Assembly: GCF_009862265.1 (NCBI RefSeq)
Contig: NZ_WWGX01000047.1
Span: forward strand, 25,394 to 89,393
Length of the DNA: 64,000 nt
Reading direction: 5' to 3'
Origin: Streptomyces sp. SID8352
GTDB lineage: Bacteria; Actinomycetota; Actinomycetes; Streptomycetales; Streptomycetaceae
Position 1 is the first letter of the stretch. Every line of letters begins with the position of its first letter. The notes below the pieces were generated by a model. The model saw only the letters and a program-made list of their open reading frames with translations. It did no database searches and was not told the origin of the DNA. The position numbers and the translations under genes are program-made. Of this stretch, positions 17,319 to 26,382 are shown one piece after another.

Positions 17319-18056
17319 GTGACTGCGACATCCCGGCGCCGAATCCGCAGGGCCGCCGTGCTGGGCACGCTGTGCGCCGCACTGGCCGGGGCGGGGCTGA
17401 CGGGCTGCGGGGGCGGTGAGGACCCGGACGCGGGGACCAACGGCGTGGGGAAGCTCCCGGCCGCCGAGATCCACACCAAGGCCCGCGCCGCGGCCCGCGC
17501 CGCGGGGACGGTGCGGCTGCACGGGACGGTGGAGGCCGGCGGCGCCACCTACACCCTCGACATGCGGCTGAGGTCCGACGGCGGCACCGGGTCGGTGGCC
17601 GCGAAGGGGGCGACCTTCCGGCTGCTGCGGATCGGCGACCAGCTCTACCTCAAGGCCGACGCCGGCTTCTGGACCCATGACGGGGGCGACGAGTCGGCGG
17701 CCGGGAAGCTGGCCGACAAGTACGTGAAGGTGCCCCAGGGCGACCCGGCCTACCAGCGGTTCAGCGGCTTCACGGACAAGGACCAACTGCTCGACGGGCT
17801 GCTGACCCTGCACGGCACGGTGGACAAGGACGGCCGCCACGAGCAGGGCGGCGTCCGGACCGTCCGCATCACCGGCGACCGGGGCGACGGCGGCTCGCTG
17901 GACGTCTCCCTGGAGGGCACCTCCTACCCGCTGCGTCTGGTCCGCGCGGGCCGGGCGGGCACCCTCGGCCTCTCCGACTGGAACAAGCCGTTCCCCCTGG
18001 AGGAACCCGCCGAGGCGGACACCTTGGACTACGGCAAGCAGCTCCCCACGACCTGA
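17319..18056 (+). CDS. Lipoprotein, LppX/LprG-like
   Basis: 245 residues. The signal peptide ends in the lipobox LTGC (GAGLTGCGGG), so the mature protein is lipid-anchored outside the membrane. The mature part (TVRLHGTVEAGGATYTLDMR, FRLLRIGDQLYLKADAGFW) resembles the beta-rich LolA/LprG-type fold used to bind lipids; this is inferred from pattern only. The start GTG at 17319 follows AGAAAGG. It is divergent from the MgtE-like gene. Confidence 0.75.
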   Translation: MTATSRRRIRRAAVLGTLCAALAGAGLTGCGGGEDPDAGTNGVGKLPAAEIHTKARAAARAAGTVRLHGTVEAGGATYTLDMRLRSDGGTGSVAAKGATFRLLRIGDQLYLKADAGFWTHDGGDESAAGKLADKYVKVPQGDPAYQRFSGFTDKDQLLDGLLTLHGTVDKDGRHEQGGVRTVRITGDRGDGGSLDVSLEGTSYPLRLVRAGRAGTLGLSDWNKPFPLEEPAEADTLDYGKQLPTT

Positions 18057-18303
18057 CACGACGTCCGGGCGGGGCGCCCGCGGCCCCGGCGCTCCACGGG
18101 CCGTGGCGAGCACCCGCACGGCGCACGGCGCCCAGGTCCTCTCCGGTTCACGCCCCGGCGCGCACGGTCACCGGGCCCCGGCTCCCCACGGCCCGCCCGT
18201 ACGGCGCCTCATCCCGTGCCGCGCCCGCGCCCCGCCCGCGCCCCGCCCGGTCCCACGGCGCTCCCGCGCCCCGGCGGGCTAGCGGCGCCCGCGCCCCGGC
18301 GGC

Positions 18304-18813
18304 CTAACCGCGCCCGCGCCGCCGCAGCAGGCGGGGCAGTCCGGCCGGAACGGGCTCGCGGGTGGTGGCCGGGGTCGGCAGCGGGGGGACGGCCAGCGCG
18401 TCCGTCGGCAGGGCGGTGGTGGCACCGGTCGGCTCCAGGCGCAGCACCCGGCACTCACGGGCCCAGCGGGCGGTCATCGCCTCTCCGTCGGGGGCGTTGA
18501 GCCGTTTGCCCTTCAGCTCCGCCACGGCCGCCTCCCACTCCTCGCTGCCGGGGGCCCGCTCCACCACCCGGGCCGTCCAGGAGACCAGCCGGCCGCCCTT
18601 GTCCTTGCTGCGCACCGTGACCTCGGCACCGTCCCCGTCGGCCAGGCCCGGCAGCGGCTGCTCGCCGGGGCCGTCGCCGACGACGCAGGCGGCGCCGTCG
18701 TGCCAGACGTGCCACAGCGGCCGGGCGGCCGTCCCGGGCCCCCTGACCCAGATGAGGCCGGACTTCTTGGTGGCCTCCTCGACGAGGGCCGGGTCGAGCA
18801 GCTCGGTTGTCAT
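18304..18813 (-). CDS. Hypothetical protein, possibly split-barrel fold
   Basis: 169 residues beginning MTTELLDPALVEEATKKSGL. The pattern of short strands (LWHVWHDGAACVVGDGP, GAEVTVRSKDKGGRLVSWTA) recalls pyridoxamine-phosphate-oxidase-like split barrels, but no flavin-binding motif is clear. Its start lies 24 bases after the corA stop, so it is probably the second gene of that operon. The 247-base region downstream, between this gene and the lipoprotein gene, is CCGCGCCC-rich and shows no gene. Confidence 0.6.
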   Translation of the reverse strand: MTTELLDPALVEEATKKSGLIWVRGPGTAARPLWHVWHDGAACVVGDGPGEQPLPGLADGDGAEVTVRSKDKGGRLVSWTARVVERAPGSEEWEAAVAELKGKRLNAPDGEAMTARWARECRVLRLEPTGATTALPTDALAVPPLPTPATTREPVPAGLPRLLRRRGRG

Positions 18814-18837
18814 GCCGTCAGCCTATCGAGGGGCCGG

Positions 18838-19953
18838 TCACAGCCAGCCGTTGCGCTTGAGCGTGCGGTGGATGCCCAGGCAGATGCCCACGATGACGGT
18901 GAGTGCCACCGGGTAGCTGTAGCGCCAGCGCAGCTCCGGCATGTACTCGAAGTTCATCCCGTACACCCCGCACACCATCGTGGGCACGGCGATGATGGCG
19001 GCCCAGGAGGTGATCTTGCGCATGTCCTCGTTCTGCGCGACCGACGCCTGGGCGAGGTTGGCCTGGAGGATGGAGTTGAGCAGTTCGTCGAAGCCGGTGA
19101 CCTGCTCCTGGACCCGGGCCACGTGGTCGGCGACGTCCCGGAAGTACTTCTGGATCTCCGGGTCGACCAGCCGCATGGGCCGCTCGCTGAGGAGCTGCAT
19201 GGGCCGCAGCAGCGGCGCCACCGCCCGCTTGAACTCCAGCACCTCGCGCTTGAGCTGGTAGATGCGCCCGGCGTCGGTGCCGCGCGGGGTGCCCTTGCGG
19301 CCCGGCGAGAACACCTCCGTCTCGACCTCGTCGATGTCGAGCTGCACGGCGTCGGCGACCGCGATGTAGCCGTCCACGACATGGTCGGCGATGGCGTGCA
19401 GCACCGCGGACGGGCCCTTGACGAGCAGTTGCGGGTCCTCCTCCAGCCGGTGCCGCAGCGTCCGCAGCGAGCCCTGGCCGCCGTGCCGGACGGTGATGAG
19501 GAAGTCCCGTCCGGTGAAGCACATGACCTCGCCGGTCTCGACGACCTCGCTGTTGGGGCTCACCTGGTCGTGGTCGAGGTAGTGGACGGTCTTGAAGACG
19601 GTGAACAGGGAGTCGTCGTAGCGCTCCAGCTTGGGCCGCTGGTGGGCCTGGACGGCGTCCTCCACGGCCAGCGGGTGCAGCCCGAACTCCCGGGCGATGC
19701 CGGCGAACTCGTCCTCGGTCGGCTCGTGCAGCCCGATCCACACGAAGCCGCCGTCGCGGCGCACCTGGCGCAGCGCGCGGTGCGGGCTCAGCGGCTCCTC
19801 GGCGGGCACCCGGCGGCCGTCGCGGTAGACGGCGCAGTCGACGACGGCGGAGGCGGTCCCCGGATCGCGGTCGGGGTCGCAGGCGCCGCCGCCCCGGTGC
19901 GGGGTGACGCGGGACGGGCGGACCGCGGCGCGCAGGTCACGGATCATCGACAT
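18838..19953 (-). CDS. corA: CorA-family Mg2+/Co2+ channel
   Basis: 371 residues. A large cytoplasmic N-terminal funnel (HPLAVEDAVQAHQRPKLERY is typical) leads to two C-terminal membrane helices. The signature GMN is present in VYGMNFEYMPEL between them. A pentameric divalent-cation channel is expected. The start ATG at 19953 has AAGGAG 7 bases upstream. It corresponds to Rv1239c and is co-directional with the 169-residue gene downstream. No Mg2+-responsive riboswitch could be recognised in its leader. Confidence 0.92.
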   Translation of the reverse strand: MSMIRDLRAAVRPSRVTPHRGGGACDPDRDPGTASAVVDCAVYRDGRRVPAEEPLSPHRALRQVRRDGGFVWIGLHEPTEDEFAGIAREFGLHPLAVEDAVQAHQRPKLERYDDSLFTVFKTVHYLDHDQVSPNSEVVETGEVMCFTGRDFLITVRHGGQGSLRTLRHRLEEDPQLLVKGPSAVLHAIADHVVDGYIAVADAVQLDIDEVETEVFSPGRKGTPRGTDAGRIYQLKREVLEFKRAVAPLLRPMQLLSERPMRLVDPEIQKYFRDVADHVARVQEQVTGFDELLNSILQANLAQASVAQNEDMRKITSWAAIIAVPTMVCGVYGMNFEYMPELRWRYSYPVALTVIVGICLGIHRTLKRNGWL

Positions 19954-20472
19954 GACGGGCTCCTTCGCGACAGGCAGCGAGCGTGCCGGCGGCGGGTGGA
20001 ACCACCCGGAATGAGGACGTCCTGTCCACGCGTGTGCGGCGCGTCCACAAAGCGGGGGGCACCGCACCGTCGCGGTGGCCGGCTTCACTGCTGATTCAGC
20101 TGCTGTTGCGGGCAGACGGATCAGGCAATACGAGACGGAATGCTCTTCCGTGGAAGGGCGCGCGAACGCGGGGCGGCGACGGGAGGAACCGGGGCGGGCG
20201 AATCCGGGGCTGTCGCGTCAGCGGCGGGAAGAGCGAGTGGTACTGCACGGTCGACTTCGGTCCATGCCGCCCACCTCCTCCGGCCGGTCCCCCGTGGGGG
20301 ACGATCCATCCCCCCGTGTTTGAGGGGGTTCCCCGTAGGGGAGTGTTCACAGGGTCGGGAGCTCGATCGCGACGCTTCTGCGTGCTGCCCCGAACCGCTG
20401 GGTCACAGTACCAGTCACCCGGCGTGTCAAGGTGACGCTTTGCCACATCCTGACGAGACCTATGCTCGCCGC
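19954..20472. promoter_or_regulatory. Divergent intergenic region corA / suppressor-of-fused gene
   Basis: 519 bases without a credible gene. Near its right end TATGCT (20461-20466) lies 6 bases before the ATG of the suppressor-of-fused gene, with TTGCCA (20440-20445) upstream at a short 15-base spacing, suggesting a leaderless promoter. Short C/G-run inverted repeats occur around 20290-20342. The corA leader may extend into the region. Confidence 0.4.
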
Positions 20473-21069
20473 ATGGTTGACGTTCTTCCTCTGGTCGAGA
20501 CCCGGTTGCGCACCGCGCTGGGCGAACCGGACGCGCGCGCGGCGGTCACCTTCCTCGGCGCCGACCGCGTCGAGGTCCTGCGCTTCCCGGCCGCCGCGCC
20601 GGAGGGCGCCCTCGTCCGCTACGCCACGCTCGGCATGTCCGCGCAGCCCATGGCGGACCCCACGGCGATGGTGGCCGACCCGGTCGCGGGCCCCCGCGCC
20701 GAGCTGGTCCTCTCCGTCCGGGCCGGGGCGGCCGACACCGACCGGGTGCTCCGCCCGCTCGCCGTGCTCGCCGCGTCCCCCCAGGTGGAGGGGGTGGTCG
20801 TGGCTCCCGGTGCGTCGCTGGACGTGGGGGAGCCGCTGTGGCCGGGCGCCCCCTTCACCTCGGTGCTGGTGGCCGAGCCGGGCGGCCTGGTCGAGGACCT
20901 GGCGCTGGAGGCCCCGCTGGACCCGGTCCGGTTCCTGCCGCTGCTGCCGATGACGCCCAACGAGGCGGCCTGGAAGCGCGTGCACGGCGGGCAGGCCCTC
21001 CAGGAGCGCTGGCTGACCCACGGAACGGATCTGCGCGACCCGCTGCGGGCGGGGGTCACGCTGGAGTGA
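20473..21069 (+). CDS. Suppressor-of-fused domain protein
   Basis: 198 residues. LVRYATLGMSAQPM, GPRAELVLSV and the C-terminal FLPLLPMTPNEAAWKRVHGG match the bacterial SUFU-like domain, where the last block is a hallmark. The bacterial role is unknown; some relatives act as immunity proteins to polymorphic toxins, but no toxin gene adjoins this one. The ATG at 20473 fits the family and has a -10-like TATGCT 6 bases upstream, so the mRNA may be leaderless. It is followed at 111 bases by the DUF6758 gene. Confidence 0.82.
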   Translation: MVDVLPLVETRLRTALGEPDARAAVTFLGADRVEVLRFPAAAPEGALVRYATLGMSAQPMADPTAMVADPVAGPRAELVLSVRAGAADTDRVLRPLAVLAASPQVEGVVVAPGASLDVGEPLWPGAPFTSVLVAEPGGLVEDLALEAPLDPVRFLPLLPMTPNEAAWKRVHGGQALQERWLTHGTDLRDPLRAGVTLE

Positions 21070-21180
21070 CGCATCTCACGGGCGGCTTCCCGGCACCGCG
21101 CGCGGGCCCCGGGGCCGCCCCCGTGCCGGATGGGTGATCGTCCTTGACGCGCGCGGGCCGGGGTAGGACCGTGGGGCCCT

Positions 21181-21822
21181 ATGAGGGGCGAACCCAGTTG
21201 CCCGAAGTGCGGTGGCCGGGTCAGGGCTCCCGGACTCTTCCGTGATTCCTGGCAGTGCGCCGTCCACGGGACCGTCCATCCGGTGCAGCCCGTGATACCG
21301 CCCGGCGTCGAGGCGCTCGGCGTCGTGGTGCACCGCACCCGGGTGCCCGTGTGGATGCCGTGGCCGCTGCCGGTCGGCTGGCTGTTCACCGGTGTGGCCT
21401 GCGCGGGCGACGACCGCAGCGGCGGCCGGGCCACCGCCGTGGCCTGCTCGGGACCGGGTCCGCTCGGCGGCCCGGGCGAGCTGATCCTGGTGGCCGAGGA
21501 ACTCGGCGTCGGTCTCGGCGCCCGCTACGCCGGGCTCGACGCCCCCGACCCGGGCCCGTACCTGGACGTCGGCAGGCCCCCGGAGACCAAGGTGCTGGCG
21601 GCCGGCCGCCCCACCCCCCTCTGGAACGTCACCGGCGCCCCGCCGGACCGCGCCGTCTTCGCCGGGGAGGCCCTCGGGATATGGCTCTGGGCCGTCGTCT
21701 GGCCCGAGCGGTCGGGGCCGCTGATGTACGACGAACTGGTGCTGACCGATCTGCGGGACGCCGGGGCCGAGGTGGAACTGGTGCCGTGCGGGGCGCTGTC
21801 GCCCCGGCTGCTCCAGCCGTAG
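21181..21822 (+). CDS. DUF6758 family protein
   Basis: 213 residues. The N-terminus carries a small zinc-ribbon-like element (CPKCGGRVRAP, then SWQCAVHG). The middle has PVWMPWPLPVGWLFTGVACA and the end LMYDELVLTDLRDAGAEVEL. This pattern is that of DUF6758, common in Streptomyces, with unknown function. It has no signal peptide; the hydrophobic middle could be a buried strand. It is co-directional with the suppressor-of-fused and PHP genes but separated by 111 and 380 bases. The 380-base gap after it holds no recognisable gene. Confidence 0.75.
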   Translation: MRGEPSCPKCGGRVRAPGLFRDSWQCAVHGTVHPVQPVIPPGVEALGVVVHRTRVPVWMPWPLPVGWLFTGVACAGDDRSGGRATAVACSGPGPLGGPGELILVAEELGVGLGARYAGLDAPDPGPYLDVGRPPETKVLAAGRPTPLWNVTGAPPDRAVFAGEALGIWLWAVVWPERSGPLMYDELVLTDLRDAGAEVELVPCGALSPRLLQP

Positions 21823-22202
21823 CCCCGCCACCGCCACCGGGCCGTGGCCCCTGCCGGGTCCGGTGGGGTTCGCGCCAGGGTTCCGGGTGTGGTCCTGCCC
21901 GGGGCGCCCGGTCGGGGCGCCCGCTCGTGGCACCGCCGGGTCCGGTCGCGGTCCGGCCTCCGGCGCGGTGGCCCGGCCGGGAGGCGGTGCGGGACGGCCG
22001 ACCCGGCCGGGACCGCCGCCGGTCCGGAGGGACCGGCCGGAGGAAACGGTGGCGCGGCCCGCGGCCCGCGGCCCGCGCCGCCGGGGGGACCGCGGTGGCC
22101 GGTAGGGGGCGCACCTCGGCTTCGGGGGTGACCGGGGGGCCGGGATCTCCGGTTATCCTGAAGCGTCCCCGTCCGCCCCCGTCACCGCCTGGAGTCAGCG
22201 TC

Positions 22203-23060
22203 GTGCGCATCGATCTGCACACCCACTCCACCGCGTCCGACGGCACGGACACCCCCGCCGAGCTGGTGCGCAACGCCGCCGCGGCGGGCTTGGACGTCGT
22301 CGCGCTCACCGACCACGACACCACCCGGGGCCACGCCGAGGCGATCGCCGCGCTGCCCGAGGGGCTGACCCTGGTCACCGGCGCCGAGCTGTCCTGCCGC
22401 CTCGACGGCGTCAGCATGCACATGCTCGCCTACCTCTTCGACCCCGAGGAGCCCGCCCTGCTCGCCGAGCGCGAGCTGGTCCGGGACGACCGGGTGCCCC
22501 GTGCCCGAGCCATGGTCGCCAGGCTCAACGAGCTGGGTGTGCCGGTCACCTGGGAGCAGGTGGCCCGGATCGCCGGGGACGGCTCGGTCGGCCGCCCGCA
22601 CGTGGCGTCCGCGCTGGTCGAGCTGGGCGTCGTGGCCACGGTGAACGACGCCTTCACCGCCGACTGGCTGGCCGACGGGGGCCGGGCCCATGTGGAGAAG
22701 CACGAGACCGACCCCTTCGAGGCCATCCGGCTGATCAAGGGCGCGGGCGGCGTCGCCGTCTTCGCCCACCCGGGCGCCGCCAAGCGGGGCCGCACGGTGC
22801 CGGAGTCCGCGATAGCCGGGCTGGCCGCCGCCGGTCTGGACGGCATCGAGGTCGACCACATGGACCACGACGCCCCGACCCGCTCCCGGCTCCGGGGCCT
22901 CGCCGGGGAGCTGGGGCTCCTGGTGACCGGGTCCAGCGACTACCACGGCAGCCGGAAGACCTGTGTGCCCGGCGAGTACACCACCGACCCCGAGGTGTAC
23001 GGCGAGATCACCCGGCGGGCGTTCGGCGCGTTCCCCGTGCCCGGAGCCGGCGGGGCCTGA
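22203..23060 (+). CDS. PHP-domain metal-dependent phosphoesterase
   Basis: 285 residues. The four PHP motifs are visible: DLHTHSTASDGT at the N-terminus, ALTDHDTT, GAELSC, and near the end FAHPGA and SSDYHG. These ligands bind two or three metal ions. Relatives include the YciV/RnaAM 5'-3' exonuclease that acts on 3',5'-bisphosphonucleotides and short RNA, so that is a likely but unproven activity. The start GTG at 22203 follows GGAG. It is 53 bases ahead of marC and probably co-transcribed with it. Confidence 0.87.
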   Translation: MRIDLHTHSTASDGTDTPAELVRNAAAAGLDVVALTDHDTTRGHAEAIAALPEGLTLVTGAELSCRLDGVSMHMLAYLFDPEEPALLAERELVRDDRVPRARAMVARLNELGVPVTWEQVARIAGDGSVGRPHVASALVELGVVATVNDAFTADWLADGGRAHVEKHETDPFEAIRLIKGAGGVAVFAHPGAAKRGRTVPESAIAGLAAAGLDGIEVDHMDHDAPTRSRLRGLAGELGLLVTGSSDYHGSRKTCVPGEYTTDPEVYGEITRRAFGAFPVPGAGGA

Positions 23061-23113
23061 GCACCCGCCCGCGCCCGCCCCCTTCCCTCCTCCGCAAGGC
23101 CAGTAGCACAACC

Positions 23114-23719
23114 ATGTTCGACGTCGCCGTCTTCGGCTCCCTCTTCCTCACCCTGTTCGTCATCATGGATCCCCCCGGGATCACCCCGATCTTCCTCGCG
23201 CTCACCGCCGGACGGCCCGCCAAGGTCCAGCGGCGGATGGCGTTCCAGGCGGTCTGCGTGGCGGGCGGGGTCATCACCGTCTTCGGACTGCTCGGGCACC
23301 AGATCCTCGCCTACTTGCACGTGTCAGTGCCCGCGCTGATGATCGCGGGCGGACTGCTGCTCCTGCTGATCGCCCTGGACCTGCTCACCGGCAAGACCGA
23401 CGAGCCGAAGCAGACCAAGGACGTCAACGTCGCCCTCGTGCCGCTGGGCATGCCGCTGCTGGCCGGGCCCGGCGCCATCGTGTCGGTCATCCTGGCGGTG
23501 CAGAAGGCCGACAGCGTGGCGACGCAGGTGTCGGTGTGGACCGCGATCCTCGCCATCCACGTCGTGCTCTGGCTGGTCATGCGGTACTCGCTGCTGATCA
23601 TCCGGGTCATCAAGGACGGCGGCGTGGTGCTGGTGACCCGGCTGGCCGGGATGATGCTCTCCGCCATCGCCGTGCAGCAGATCATCAACGGCGTCACCCA
23701 GGTCGTCCGGGGCGGCTGA
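23114..23719 (+). CDS. MarC-family integral membrane protein
   Basis: 201 residues with six predicted membrane helices. The signature MDPPGITPIFLALTAG in the first loop, and LVPLGMPLLAGPGAIVSVIL, place it in the MarC (UPF0056) family. Despite the name, E. coli MarC is not an established resistance factor; transport activity is suspected only. It is the second gene after the PHP gene and is followed by a strong hairpin. Confidence 0.9.
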   Translation: MFDVAVFGSLFLTLFVIMDPPGITPIFLALTAGRPAKVQRRMAFQAVCVAGGVITVFGLLGHQILAYLHVSVPALMIAGGLLLLLIALDLLTGKTDEPKQTKDVNVALVPLGMPLLAGPGAIVSVILAVQKADSVATQVSVWTAILAIHVVLWLVMRYSLLIIRVIKDGGVVLVTRLAGMMLSAIAVQQIINGVTQVVRGG

Positions 23720-23739
23720 CCCCGGCCCGGCACGGCAAC

Positions 23740-23776
23740 GGGGCCCCCGCGCGGCGTCGACCGCGCCTGGGGCCCC
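23740..23776. terminator. Hairpin after marC
   Basis: GGGGCCCCCGCGCGG pairs with CCGCGCCTGGGGCCCC with one bulge; the loop is about 6 bases. It lies between marC and the convergent 50-residue gene and may serve both. Confidence 0.6.
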
Positions 23777-23799
23777 GGACATCGTGCAGAGGTTGCGCG

Positions 23800-23952
23800 C
23801 TACAAGGCCGAGCCGTCGGCGGGGCGGATCCACAGGCGCTGCCCTATGGCGGCGGCCTGCTGGACGATCCGGTTGACGGAGGCGGCGTCCACGACGGTGG
23901 TGTCCACGGGGCTGCCGTCGACGTCGTCGAGTCGCATCACTTCGAAGTGCAT
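23800..23952 (-). CDS. Small conserved protein of unknown function (50 aa)
   Basis: 50 residues, MHFEVMRLDDVDGSPVDTTV then VDAASVNRIVQQAAAIGQRL and WIRPADGSAL. I recall near-identical proteins in other Streptomyces without a known role. The start ATG at 23952 has GGGAG 6 bases upstream; upstream in-frame starts would add a divergent tail. It is a compact beta-helix pattern without membrane segments. It is divergent from the NYN-domain gene across an AT-rich promoter region, so the two may be co-regulated. Confidence 0.75.
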   Translation of the reverse strand: MHFEVMRLDDVDGSPVDTTVVDAASVNRIVQQAAAIGQRLWIRPADGSAL

Positions 23953-24095
23953 GGCCTCTCCCTTGATCTGGTCATCCTCCTGAGGAGAACTACTTGGCGG
24001 GGCTCCCGGGTCGTCGGTGCCCGGGTCGCCACAGGGATCAACGAGCTGCATGATGCAAACATTCCCTACGCTAAGGAAATTTTTCAACCATCTAA

Positions 24096-24124
24096 TTACC
24101 GACCGGTAAATCACCTTCGGTGAT
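24096..24124. promoter_or_regulatory. Operator-like inverted repeat and adjacent hairpin in an AT-rich divergent promoter
   Basis: TTACC-gacc-GGTAA (24096-24109) resembles palindromes bound by TetR-family repressors. It is followed at once by ATCACC-ttc-GGTGAT (24110-24124), a perfect 6-bp stem. The surrounding 24050-24180 is the most AT-rich DNA in the window and separates the 50-residue gene from the NYN gene. A possible -10 for the NYN gene is TACAGT near 24178. Confidence 0.5.
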
Positions 24125-24197
24125 CATGCTGTTTCGGCAGGTGTTCCACACAAGACTGACCGGGACCGGTTGTGTTCGTACAGTGACCGCCGGGACA

Positions 24198-25103
24198 ATG
24201 GAGGCGATGAACGACGACCTCGCCCCCCTCAGCGCCCGGATCGACCAGACCAACGAGCTGCTGCGGCGCGTCCTCGCCGAGGTGGCGAGGACTCCCTCCA
24301 CGCACGCGATCTTCGTCGACGCCGGGTACCTCTACGCGGCCGCCGGGCGGCTCGCGGCGGGCACCGAGGACCGCAGGTCCTTCGACCTGGACACCGAGGG
24401 GCTGATCGAGGCGCTCATCGACCGGGCCCGCTCCGTCTTCGCCGACAGCCGGCTGCTCCGCCTCTACTGGTACGACGGTGCCCGGCGCCGCATCCACACC
24501 ACCGAGCAGCAGTCCATCGCGGAACTCCCCGACGTCAAGGTGCGGCTCGGCAACCTCAATGCCAACAACCAGCAGAAGGGCGTCGACTCGCTGATCCGCA
24601 CCGACCTGGAGTCCCTCGCCCGGCACCGCGCTATCAGCGACGCGGCCCTGCTCGGCGGCGACGAGGACCTCGTCCCGGCGGTCGAGGCGGCCCAGGGCTA
24701 CGGCGCCCGCGTGCACCTCTGGGGCGTCGAGGCGCCCGAGGGCCGCAACCAGGCCGAGCCCCTGCTCTGGGAGGTCGACAGCCAGCGCACCTTCGACCTG
24801 GACTTCTTCAAGCCCTACGTCTCCCGCCGCACCACCCAGCCCCACGACGCCACCGGCACGGACCGGCCCACCCGCGAGGACGTGCGCTTCGTCGGTGCCC
24901 GGATCGCCGCCACCTGGCTGTCGGCCCGGGGGCGCGAGGCCCTGGTGGAGCTGCTCCCCGGCCACCCCTATCTGCCCGGCCCCGTCGACCAGGACCTCCT
25001 GGTGGAGGCGGAGGGCCTGCTCCAGTACTCGCTGCGCGGCCACGCGGACCTGCGCCGCGCCCTGCGGGACGGCTTCTGGGAGCATCTCCAGGCGCAGTAC
25101 TGA
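24198..25103 (+). CDS. NYN-domain (PIN-like RNase fold) protein
   Basis: About 301 residues. THAIFVDAGYLYAAAGRL contains the first acidic residue of the NYN active site; KGVDSLIRTDLESLA and ALLGGDEDLVPAVEAAQ supply the others, so the putative nuclease site is intact. The C-terminal third (REDVRFVGARIAATWL onward) is a winged-helix/OST-HTH-like region seen in related RNA-acting proteins. The start is ambiguous between ATG 24198 and 24207; neither has a well-placed ribosome binding site. It probably acts on RNA; the target is unknown. Confidence 0.82.
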   Translation: MEAMNDDLAPLSARIDQTNELLRRVLAEVARTPSTHAIFVDAGYLYAAAGRLAAGTEDRRSFDLDTEGLIEALIDRARSVFADSRLLRLYWYDGARRRIHTTEQQSIAELPDVKVRLGNLNANNQQKGVDSLIRTDLESLARHRAISDAALLGGDEDLVPAVEAAQGYGARVHLWGVEAPEGRNQAEPLLWEVDSQRTFDLDFFKPYVSRRTTQPHDATGTDRPTREDVRFVGARIAATWLSARGREALVELLPGHPYLPGPVDQDLLVEAEGLLQYSLRGHADLRRALRDGFWEHLQAQY

Positions 25104-25313
25104 GAGGGCCTGCCCGGCAGCGCGCGGGGCCGTGCGGGGGCGTGCCGGGTCGCGGCGCGCCGTCCGGTGCGCGGGCTCCGGCCGCGGCGGCCGGAGGGCC
25201 GGGACGGCCCATCGCGGCCGGTCACCCGGCCCGCGACGGAGGCCGCCCGCGCGGGCCCGCGACGGCGTTCGGCCGTGGAGGCCGCCCGCGCCGACCGGCC
25301 CCGAGGACCCGGT

Positions 25314-26207
25314 CTACGGCGTCCGGGGCGGGCGTCCCGCGCCGATGTCGTCCCAGAAGCCGGCCAGGGCGTCGGCGGTCGGCTCCGGCCGGTCGGTGTT
25401 GGGGGAGTGCCCCGCCCCGGCGACGACGGTCCGGCGCGCGCCCAGGCGCACGGCCATGTCGTCCAGCGACGGCACGGGCCAGGTGTCGTCCTCCTCCCCG
25501 GACACCACGTGGCAGGGCAGCCCCGTGGCGGCCAGCTCGGCCACCCGGTCCGGCTCCGTGCACAACTGCCGCCCCGTGGCGATCAGTTGCGCCGGTGCCG
25601 TGCCGATCCAGCGTTCGCGCAGCCGCCCGGGCTCACCGGCGGTGCCGGGGGCGGGGTCGCCGATCTCCTCCGGCGGCTCCAGAGCCTGGATGACGTCCCA
25701 GACGGCGGCCATCGTCATGATGCCGAGCGCGTCCCGGAGCAGCTTCACGCGCTGCCGCTGCGAGACGGAGATCTGCGCCGGGCCGGAGGACATCAGCGTG
25801 AGCGAGACGAAGGGAGCGGGGTCGAGCAGCACGGCCGCCCGGGCGATCTGGCCGCCGAGCGAGTGCCCCAGCAGATGCGCGGGCGGGCCGAGCGCGTCGG
25901 CCAGCGCGAGCACGTCCCGGGCCAGCTCCTCCTGGGCGTAGGCCGACTCGTCGTGCTCGGGCCCGCCGGTCTCGTACTGCCCCCGCCCGTCCACCGCGAC
26001 CGTGCGGTAGCCGCGGGCTCCGAGCGGTCCGTGCAGCAGGGTGAAGTCCTCCTTGCTCCCCGTGAAGCCGGGCAGCATCAGCACCGTCCCCCGGGGTCCG
26101 GCACCGGCCGCCGGGGGCGAGTCGACGACGGCGAAGGCGCCGCGCGCGGTGCGCAGGCGGTGGGCGCGGGCATCGGGGGGCGGGGCGAAGACGGCGTTCC
26201 TGCTCAC
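25314..26207 (-). CDS. Alpha/beta hydrolase
   Basis: 297 residues. LMLPGFTGSKEDF forms the oxyanion region, GHSLGGQIA carries the nucleophile Ser, VSGEEDDTWP the acidic residue and AGAGHSPNTDRP the catalytic His. It has no signal peptide, so an intracellular esterase or related enzyme is likely; the substrate cannot be read from sequence. The start GTG at 26207 lies 6 bases after TACGCT, a -10-like hexamer, consistent with a leaderless message. The 210 bases to the NYN gene show no gene. Confidence 0.85.
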   Translation of the reverse strand: MSRNAVFAPPPDARAHRLRTARGAFAVVDSPPAAGAGPRGTVLMLPGFTGSKEDFTLLHGPLGARGYRTVAVDGRGQYETGGPEHDESAYAQEELARDVLALADALGPPAHLLGHSLGGQIARAAVLLDPAPFVSLTLMSSGPAQISVSQRQRVKLLRDALGIMTMAAVWDVIQALEPPEEIGDPAPGTAGEPGRLRERWIGTAPAQLIATGRQLCTEPDRVAELAATGLPCHVVSGEEDDTWPVPSLDDMAVRLGARRTVVAGAGHSPNTDRPEPTADALAGFWDDIGAGRPPRTP

Positions 26208-26382
26208 GCGGCGAGCGTAGCCGGGCCGAGCGGTGATCACCGGGGGAGGACGGTGCCGGGCGGGGCGGTTCGGGTGCCGGGCGGGGCGGGCGCGGGCCGG
26301 TGCGCCGGACGGGAAGGCCGACGGCCCGGCCCCGCTGGGTGGCGGGACCGGGCCGACGGTGTGGGTGCGCGGGCGGCGCGGA

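Noticed and set aside
20473..21069. Immunity protein of a polymorphic toxin system
   Set aside because: The suppressor-of-fused domain occurs in such systems, but no toxin, secretion or repeat gene lies nearby.
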